Assembly (NCBI RefSeq): GCF_014180715.1
Contig: NZ_JACEFC010000025.1
Coordinates: 1-45,417 of the forward strand
From: Nocardioides stalactiti
GTDB taxonomy: Bacteria > Actinomycetota > Actinomycetes > Propionibacteriales > Nocardioidaceae
Length of the DNA stretch: 45,417 nt
Reading direction: 5' to 3'
A model generated the notes under the pieces. The model was not told the DNA's origin and searched no databases. It was given only the letters and a program-made list of their open reading frames with translations. Made by a program: the position numbers and the translations under genes. This document shows positions 40,574-45,417 of this stretch, piece after piece (the stretch's first letter is position 1; every line of letters begins with the position of its first letter).

Positions 40574-40592
40574 TTTTGAACCTAGATTAAGG
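40574..40592. promoter_or_regulatory. Candidate operator shared with the lyase/dehydrogenase promoter
   Basis: TTTTGAACCTAGATTAAGG matches TTTTGAATCTAGATTAAAC at 43308-43326 in 16 of 19 positions and is centred on CTAG. It lies in the 141-bp divergent region between yrbEA and the SDR. A nearby TAAG-TTGA-CTTA repeat (40593-40604) is a second candidate site, and TTGACT at 40597-40602 a weak -35 for the SDR. Confidence 0.6.
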
Positions 40593-40670
40593 TAAGTTGA
40601 CTTATGGAAAGGTAGGACGGCTCGCTGCGGTGTGTCAAGCGTCACCGCTCGAACGAGAGTGAGGAACGAG

Positions 40671-41468
40671 ATGGACCTGGGCCTGAAGGAAGCGCGCGTC
40701 CTCGTCACCGGCGGGGCGTCCAACATCGGTCGCGGCATCGTGCACGGCTTCGCGGCCGAGGGAAGCCGCATCGTGATCGCCGACATCGACGAGGACCAGG
40801 CCGAGCGCGTGAAGACCGAGGCACTGGCCCGCGGTGCTGCGGCCGTCGAGGTCGTCGCCGGCGACCTGACCCGCGAGGGGGAAGCGCAGCGTGCGGTCGA
40901 CGCAGCCGTCAGCTCGTGGGGCGGCCTCGATGCGTTGGTGAACAACGCCGGGTGGAGCACCCCGGGTTTCGTCGCCAAGAACCGCGACCGCGACAACTGG
41001 CAGCGCACGGTCGAGATCAACTTCTACACCGCCATCGCCGCGACCCAGGCCGCGCTGGACCCGATGCGGGAGCAGGGCAGCGGATCACTCGTGTTCGTCG
41101 CCAGCGAGGCAGCGTTCGGACAGATCCGGCAGGGCGTCTACGGCGCCACGAAGGCAGCCGTCGTCGCGTTCGCCCGTACGACGGCCCGCGAGCACGGCCG
41201 TCACGGCATCCGCTCCAACATCGTCTGCCCCGGCCTGGTGGTTCCCGAGGGTCCGGAGGCCGTCGGAGCCAACAGCCTGTGGTCGGTCGGCAAGGACAAC
41301 GTCTTCACCGACGACCAGGCCCAGTACCTGCTGAAGGACACCCCCATGGGCAGCCTCACCACGGCCGAGGACGTCGCCAACGCCGTTCTCTGGCTCTCCT
41401 CGGCCCGCGCGGCCCGTCAGGTGACGGGGCAGCTGTTCAGCGTGAGCGGCGGCTACACGATGCCGTGA
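40671..41468 (+). CDS. SDR-family oxidoreductase
   Basis: A 265-aa classical SDR: cofactor motif LVTGGASNIGRGIVHGFAAEG, LDALVNNAGWSTPGF, catalytic Ser in LVFVASEAAFGQ and YGATKAAVVAFARTTAREHGRHGIRSNIVCPG. The start ATG 40671 has GAGTGAGG upstream; an in-frame ATG at 40632 lacks that support. It is divergent from the mce operon behind the shared operator. The C-terminus GQLFSVSGGYTMP is a normal SDR end. Hydroxyacyl-CoA or steroid hydroxyl oxidation is a guess. Confidence 0.87.
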   Translation: MDLGLKEARVLVTGGASNIGRGIVHGFAAEGSRIVIADIDEDQAERVKTEALARGAAAVEVVAGDLTREGEAQRAVDAAVSSWGGLDALVNNAGWSTPGFVAKNRDRDNWQRTVEINFYTAIAATQAALDPMREQGSGSLVFVASEAAFGQIRQGVYGATKAAVVAFARTTAREHGRHGIRSNIVCPGLVVPEGPEAVGANSLWSVGKDNVFTDDQAQYLLKDTPMGSLTTAEDVANAVLWLSSARAARQVTGQLFSVSGGYTMP

Positions 41469-41481
41469 GCGCGCTCACGGC
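41462..41481. terminator. Perfect 20-bp palindrome spanning both stop codons of convergent genes
   Basis: GCCGTGAGCGCGCTCACGGC is fully self-complementary; as RNA it gives an 8-bp stem with a CGCG loop. It contains the TGA of the SDR (41466-41468) and, on the other strand, the TGA of the MaoC gene (41475-41477). A bidirectional terminator is likely. Confidence 0.65.
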
Positions 41482-42440
41482 GCGAGCGCGGTGAACCGCC
41501 AGTCGAGAACGGGACGTTCCCGATCGGCGAGGACCTCGGCGCGGAGCTCGACGGTGCGCCAGTCCCCGGCGCCCGCCACGCGCTCCACCGTGAACCGGCT
41601 CGTGAGGGTGTCCCCCTCGTGCACCGGACCGACGTGGTCGCAGGAGTCCCACGCCAGGACCGTCGCCAGGCCCGGGAGCGCGCGGCACAGCTGCGCGGCG
41701 GCCACGGCGATCGTGTGACCGCCGTAGACCAGCCGCTGCCCGCTGACGTGCCGATCGTGGTGGGCAGCCGCGATGTTGAGCGTGAGCCGGGCGAGCTCAG
41801 GAGCGTTGGAGACCACGTCGCCGCTGGCGACCTCGAGCACCGTGCCGTCCGACGGCAGGTCGACCGGGGTGCCGCCGGCGACGTACGCGTCCCTGTCCCA
41901 GTCCGGCACCGGAAGCAGGTCCGTCCCGCCAGTGCCGGCACCGATGGCGTCGAGGTCGTCGGCACGTCCGGTGGGACCACCGCGGACCGGCAGCATCGCG
42001 CAGCGGTAGAAGTCCAGGACCGACCGGCCCTCCTGGTCCGACGTCACCATGTGGAGCGCCGCCAGCCCGGTCGCGGGCCGACCCTCGCGGCGGGAGTTCT
42101 CCTTGAGCCCCACCACCGTGGTCGTCGTCCGCAGCGTGTCACCGATCGCCGGCTGCCGCAGCAGCGCGAGCCGTCGGTAGAAGAGGTTCGCCCGCACCCG
42201 CTGGGTGGCCAGCGTCGACTGTCCGATGGCGACGTTCCAGACCAGGGAGGGTGCCGCGACCGCACCTCCGGCGACACGGCGAGCCAGGTCGTCGTCGAGC
42301 GCCAGCCGCCACCGGTCTCCGACGATCGACTGGTGCTGCGCAGCGCGCCCCTCGGTGAGGGTGCACCCGGGCGCCGTGTCGAAGACCCGGCCGACCTCGA
42401 GGTCGTCGAAGAAGGGGCCACCGACCTCGACCGCGCTCAT
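41475..42440 (-). CDS. MaoC-like (double hotdog) acyl-CoA hydratase/dehydratase
   Basis: A 321-aa protein, long enough for two hotdog domains as in mesaconyl-CoA hydratases. The N-half (FFDDLEVGRVFDTAPGCTLTEGRAAQHQSIVGDRW, then RVRANLFYRRLALLRQPAIGDTLRTTTTVVGLKENSRR) and the C-half (LNIAAAHHDRHVSGQRLVYGGHTIAVAAAQL) fit MaoC/FAS1-type dehydratases; the His pair and GGHT may form the active site. ATG 42440 overlaps the lyase stop as ATGA. With the CitE-like lyase it suggests hydration of an enoyl-CoA followed by C-C cleavage. Confidence 0.85.
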   Translation of the reverse strand: MSAVEVGGPFFDDLEVGRVFDTAPGCTLTEGRAAQHQSIVGDRWRLALDDDLARRVAGGAVAAPSLVWNVAIGQSTLATQRVRANLFYRRLALLRQPAIGDTLRTTTTVVGLKENSRREGRPATGLAALHMVTSDQEGRSVLDFYRCAMLPVRGGPTGRADDLDAIGAGTGGTDLLPVPDWDRDAYVAGGTPVDLPSDGTVLEVASGDVVSNAPELARLTLNIAAAHHDRHVSGQRLVYGGHTIAVAAAQLCRALPGLATVLAWDSCDHVGPVHEGDTLTSRFTVERVAGAGDWRTVELRAEVLADRERPVLDWRFTALAP

Positions 42441-43306
42441 CGGTCCCCTGCCTTGGCCAGCACCCGTCGGGCGTCCCGTGCCATCGCCTCGTCGACGAGC
42501 GCTCCGTCGAGGGCGATGGCGCCGGCGCCGGCGCCGTGAGCACCGTCCAGGGTCTCCATCACCTGCCGCGCGTGAGCGATCGCCGCCTCCGACGGCGTGA
42601 ACCCCGCGTTGACGGCGTCCACCTGACGGGGATGGATCACCCACTTGCTGTCGAAGCCCAGCGCTGCCGCGTCGGCGACGACGCCGAGGAAGGCGTCGTC
42701 CACGGCCGTGCCGAGGAACGGGCCGTCGATCGCGTCGACCCCGGCCGCCCGGGCGTGCACGATGATCGCGTCCTGCACACCGCGCCACGCGCCCTGGCCG
42801 ATCGTCCTGCTCCTGCCCAACGACGCGGCCAGGTCTGCGTAGCCGACGATCACAGCCGCCAGGCGACGGGGGCCGCTGACGATCTCCCGCAGGTCGGCGA
42901 TCCCCGCCGCCGTCTCGACCAGCGCTTGCACCGCGACCCGTTCGTGTCGTCCGACCTCGGACTCGAGTCCGTCCAGCAACCTCTCCACGAAGGCGAGGTC
43001 GGCACGGGACTCGACCTTGGGCACGACGACGCCACCCACCTGAGGCAGCGCGGCGACCACCTCGAGGTCGCGGTGACACCAGGGCGACCCGATGGCGTTG
43101 ACCCGGACCACGACAGAGGGCCGATCCTCGGGCCACGAAAAACCAGCGAGCTGTTCGCGCGCCACCGCCTTCTCCGCGGGCGCCACCGCGTCCTCCAGGT
43201 CGATGACCACCTCGTCCGCCCCCGAGGCGAGCGCCTTGGTCATGCGATGGGGATCCCCGGCGGGGACGCAGAGGACGGACCTCCGGCGCAGATTGACCTG
43301 TTGCAT
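42437..43306 (-). CDS. HpcH/HpaI (CitE-like) CoA-ester lyase
   Basis: A 289-aa TIM-barrel lyase. RSVLCVPAGDPHRM, DEVVIDLEDAVAP, VVRVNAIGSPW (catalytic-site Arg), VVVPKVES, LVETAAGIADLREI (metal-binding Glu), GYADLAASLGR (metal-binding Asp) and FDSKWVIHPRQVDAVN are all present. These suit malyl-CoA, citramalyl-CoA or related beta-hydroxyacyl-CoA lyases. No Shine-Dalgarno precedes ATG 43306; instead TAGATT lies exactly 6 nt upstream inside a palindromic operator, so it looks leaderless and tightly repressible. The exact acyl-CoA substrate is unknown. Confidence 0.88.
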   Translation of the reverse strand: MQQVNLRRRSVLCVPAGDPHRMTKALASGADEVVIDLEDAVAPAEKAVAREQLAGFSWPEDRPSVVVRVNAIGSPWCHRDLEVVAALPQVGGVVVPKVESRADLAFVERLLDGLESEVGRHERVAVQALVETAAGIADLREIVSGPRRLAAVIVGYADLAASLGRSRTIGQGAWRGVQDAIIVHARAAGVDAIDGPFLGTAVDDAFLGVVADAAALGFDSKWVIHPRQVDAVNAGFTPSEAAIAHARQVMETLDGAHGAGAGAIALDGALVDEAMARDARRVLAKAGDR

Positions 43307-43307
43307 G

Positions 43308-43326
43308 TTTTGAATCTAGATTAAAC
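43308..43326. promoter_or_regulatory. Palindromic operator/promoter of the lyase-acyl-CoA dehydrogenase divergent region
   Basis: TTTTGAATCTAGATTAAAC contains the perfect palindrome AATCTAGATT (43313-43322). Read on the minus strand it also supplies TAGATT (43313-43318) as the -10 of the lyase gene, 6 nt before its ATG. The same element recurs upstream of the mce operon. Confidence 0.65.
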
Positions 43327-43375
43327 TCAGTAGGACGGCAACACAGCCGCGCGATCTGTAGGGGAGCCCAGGACC

Positions 43376-44530
43376 ATGGCAGTGCTCACGAGCGAGGAGC
43401 AGGAAGTCGTCGCACTCGTGCGGGACTGGATCGACCGCGACGTCAAGGGCAAGGTCCAGGAGCTCGAGCACGCGAACGAGTACCCCGAGAAGTGGATCGA
43501 GCAGATGAAGCAGCTCGGGATCTACGGGCTCGCGATCCCCGAGCCGTACGGCGAGGTCGCCGTCTCGATGCCCTGCTACGTGCAGGTCACCGCCGAGCTC
43601 GCGCGGGGCTGGATGAGCCTGGCCGGTGCGATGGGCGGCCACACCGTGGTGTCCAAGCTCATCGTCGCCTACGGCACCGAGGAGCAGAAGCAGACCTACC
43701 TCCCCCGGATGGCCACGGGCGAGCTGCGCGCCACGATGGCGCTCACCGAACCGGGCGGCGGGTCCGACCTCCAGGCGATGACGACCGTCGCCCGCAAGGA
43801 CGGCGACGACTACGTCGTCAACGGCTCGAAGACGTGGATCAGCAACGCGCGCCGTTCCGGACTCATCGCCCTTTTGTGCAAGACGGACCCCCAGGCCACC
43901 CCCCGCCACAAGGGCGTCTCGATCCTCCTCGTCGAGCACGGGCCCGGATTGGCCGTCTCGCGCGACCTGCCCAAGCTCGGCTACAAGGGGGTCGAGAGCT
44001 GCGAGCTCGCCTTCGACGACTTCCGCACCCCCCGGTCCTCTCTGCTCGGCCCGACCGAGGGCGAGGGCTTCGCCCAGATGATGCGCGGCCTGGAGACCGG
44101 CCGCCTCCAGGTGGCGGCGCGAGCACTGGGGGTCGGCCAGGCCGCCTTCGACGACGCGCTCGCCTATGCCCAGGTCCGCGAGAGCTTCGGGAAGCCGATC
44201 TGGCAGCACCAGGCGATCGGCGGCTACCTCGCCGACATGGCGACCAAGCTCACCGCGGCACGACAGCTGATCCTGCACGCGGCCGAGAAGTACGAGTCGG
44301 GCGAGCGGTGCGACATGGAGGCCGGGATGGCGAAGCTCTACGCCTCCGAGGTCGGCATGGAGGTCGCCCTCAGCGCGGTGCGGATCCACGGCGGTTACGG
44401 CTACTCCACCGAGTACGACGTCGAGCGGTACTTCCGCGACGCTCCCCTGATGATCGTGGGCGAGGGGACCAACGAGATCCAGCGCAACGTCATCGCCGGC
44501 CAGCTGGTCAAGCGCGGCGGGCTGCGCTGA
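43376..44530 (+). CDS. Acyl-CoA dehydrogenase
   Basis: A 384-aa FAD enzyme that introduces an alpha,beta double bond into an acyl-CoA. GGHTVVSKLIVAYGTEEQKQTYLPRMATGELRATMALTEPGGGSDLQ is the FAD/substrate loop (GGGS replaces the usual AGS), WISNARRSG follows, and the C-terminal RIHGGYGYSTEYDVERYFRDAPLMIVGEGTNEIQRNVIAGQL has the canonical catalytic Glu363 in EGTNE. GGGGAG lies upstream of ATG 43376. The gene is divergent from the lyase and shares its operator. Chain length preference unknown. Confidence 0.93.
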   Translation: MAVLTSEEQEVVALVRDWIDRDVKGKVQELEHANEYPEKWIEQMKQLGIYGLAIPEPYGEVAVSMPCYVQVTAELARGWMSLAGAMGGHTVVSKLIVAYGTEEQKQTYLPRMATGELRATMALTEPGGGSDLQAMTTVARKDGDDYVVNGSKTWISNARRSGLIALLCKTDPQATPRHKGVSILLVEHGPGLAVSRDLPKLGYKGVESCELAFDDFRTPRSSLLGPTEGEGFAQMMRGLETGRLQVAARALGVGQAAFDDALAYAQVRESFGKPIWQHQAIGGYLADMATKLTAARQLILHAAEKYESGERCDMEAGMAKLYASEVGMEVALSAVRIHGGYGYSTEYDVERYFRDAPLMIVGEGTNEIQRNVIAGQLVKRGGLR

Positions 44531-44562
44531 ACCTCCTCCCCTGATTCGAAATGAACCGCCCT

Positions 44563-44568
44563 TAGAAT
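44563..44568 (+). promoter_or_regulatory. -10 element (TAGAAT) of the downstream TetR gene
   Basis: TAGAAT is followed by seven bases and the ATG at 44576, with no Shine-Dalgarno: a leaderless layout. GATTC (44543-44547) and GAATC (44565-44569) form a loose inverted repeat around it that could be an autoregulatory site. Confidence 0.45.
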
Positions 44569-44575
44569 CCGTTGC

Positions 44576-45223
44576 ATGGCGAAGAAGTCGGGGAGCCCGA
44601 TGCTTGCGACAGCAGATGACGAGAAGAACCTCGACAAGAAGTCGGCGCGCACGCGAGTGCGCATCCTCGACGCCGCCGCGCAGGTGCTGAGCGCCAAGGG
44701 CTATGCCGGCATGCGCCTCGGCGACGTCGCTGAGGTCGCCGAGGTCCAGGCGCCGGCGATCTACTACTACTTCTCCTCGCGCGAGGAGCTCATCGAAGAG
44801 GTCATGTGGGTCGGCCTCGCCGACATGCGCGCCTACCTCGCGACCGCCCTCGAGCAAGCTCCCGAGGACGCCGACGGTCTCGAACGCATCCTCATCGCCG
44901 TCGGTGCCCACCTGCGCCACGAGCTCGAGATCTCCGACTACGCGACGGCCGTGATCCGCAACGGGGGCCAGCTCCCGGACAAGATCCGCGAGCGCCAGCA
45001 GCAGGAGGAGAAGAAGTACGGCGCCGTCTGGCGCGAGCTCTTCCAGTCGGCCGCCAAAGCGGGCGAGATCCGCAGCGACCTCGACCCCTATGTCGCGCAG
45101 ATGCTCGTCATGGGCACCGTCAACTGGACCGCCGAGTGGTGGCAGCCGGGGCGCGTCTCGATCGACCGCGTCGTCGCCAACGCCCAAGCCTTCGTCCGGA
45201 ACGCCCTGGCCCCAACCGCCTGA
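44576..45223 (+). CDS. TetR-family transcriptional regulator
   Basis: A 215-aa regulator. DNA-binding domain: ARTRVRILDAAAQVLSAKGYAGMRLGDVAEVAEVQAPAIYYYFSSREELIEEVM (about residues 24-78), with APAIYYYFSS as the recognition helix end. The C-terminal helical domain contains DYATAVIRNGGQLPDKIRERQQQEEKKYGAVWRELFQ. Such proteins usually bind acyl-CoAs. It follows the acyl-CoA dehydrogenase by 45 bp on the same strand and is the best local candidate to bind the GAATCTAGATT element; the evidence is position only. Confidence 0.9.
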   Translation: MAKKSGSPMLATADDEKNLDKKSARTRVRILDAAAQVLSAKGYAGMRLGDVAEVAEVQAPAIYYYFSSREELIEEVMWVGLADMRAYLATALEQAPEDADGLERILIAVGAHLRHELEISDYATAVIRNGGQLPDKIRERQQQEEKKYGAVWRELFQSAAKAGEIRSDLDPYVAQMLVMGTVNWTAEWWQPGRVSIDRVVANAQAFVRNALAPTA

Positions 45224-45241
45224 CCGGTCTGCCTCAGTGCC

Positions 45242-45417
45242 TCAGCCCATCGAGGTTGCGGCTTGAGGGGTGAACGACCCTGGCGGCGGCGTGATGCCGT
45301 TGACCCGGCACCACTCGCCCGGCGGACGCTGTGCCTTGCGCGGGATGCCGTTGGACGGCTCGAGCTGCAGCGGGATCGGCGGCAGCGGCGGGAGCTTGAT
45401 GTCGGCCTCCGCAGCGA
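45242..45417 (-). CDS. 3' end of an unidentified gene, cut by window edge
   Basis: The reverse strand gives 57 in-frame residues ending EPSNGIPRKAQRPPGEWC, RVNGITPPPGSFTPQ, AATSMG and a stop at 45242, preceded by KLPPLPPIPLQL. The Pro-rich, extended end with one Cys looks like the tail of an exported protein, perhaps another Mce-type subunit, but I cannot assign it. It is convergent with the TetR gene, 18 bp away. Confidence 0.55.
   Translation of the reverse strand, partial: AAEADIKLPPLPPIPLQLEPSNGIPRKAQRPPGEWCRVNGITPPPGSFTPQAATSMG

Overview
The window is very GC-rich, densely packed actinobacterial chromosome. Gene content and style fit Nocardioides or a close relative (Nocardioidaceae). 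Evidence: Mce/YrbE lipid importer genes, an F420-type LLM oxidoreductase, a WS/DGAT acyltransferase, an LCP cell-wall ligase, a eukaryotic-type UDP-glucose pyrophosphorylase, many ATGA/GTGA stop-start overlaps and several leaderless promoters (TANNNT 6-7 nt before the start codon). The genus is inference. No tRNA, rRNA, CRISPR array, insertion sequence or prophage gene was recognised, and no gene-free stretch exceeds 300 bp.

Region 1 (1-12.1 kb) is housekeeping: moeA (cut by the window edge), UDP-glucose pyrophosphorylase, 5-formyl-THF cyclo-ligase, a penicillin-acylase-family amidase, an FmdB-type zinc-ribbon protein under a CIRCE-like element, a secreted V8-like protease, a SAF/CpaB-like protein, mscL, an LCP protein with a small coupled gene, a membrane adenylate cyclase and a beta-hydroxyacid dehydrogenase-like oxidoreductase. 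As I recall it, the mscL / FmdB / cyclo-ligase / galU / moeA neighbourhood resembles the Rv0985c-Rv0994 region of Mycobacterium tuberculosis.

Region 2 (12.1-19.5 kb) is one minus-strand operon for a branched-chain-amino-acid-type (Liv) ABC importer: lipoprotein receptor, fused LivH-LivM permease, LivG, LivF, then a collagen-like exported protein and a small two-helix membrane protein, all tightly coupled. Its promoter region has a perfect palindrome matching the KstR (sterol regulon) consensus and a perfect CRP-type palindrome.

Region 3 (19.5-27.9 kb) is accessory lipid or secondary catabolism: an IclR-SDR-DapB-like operon, divergent from an NTF2-like protein plus an SDR; a phosphotransferase divergent from a TetR regulator; a WS/DGAT wax-ester/triacylglycerol synthase and an alpha/beta hydrolase.

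Region 4 (27.9-40.5 kb) is the most striking part: an apparent 15-gene minus-strand transcription unit. It starts with a complete Mce importer (yrbEA, yrbEB, mceA-F) and continues, with overlaps or gaps of at most 28 nt, into two copies of a three-gene module (multi-pass membrane protein, COX3-like, COX4-like) separated by an F420-type LLM oxidoreductase. No catalytic oxidase subunit is present.

Region 5 (40.6-45.4 kb) holds an SDR, a MaoC hydratase, a CitE/HpcH CoA-ester lyase, an acyl-CoA dehydrogenase and a TetR regulator, followed by the 3' end of an unidentified gene. The mce and lyase/dehydrogenase promoter regions share a near-identical palindromic element (TTTTGAAYCTAGATTAA), suggesting co-regulation of import and breakdown of the same CoA-activated lipid or steroid-like substrate.
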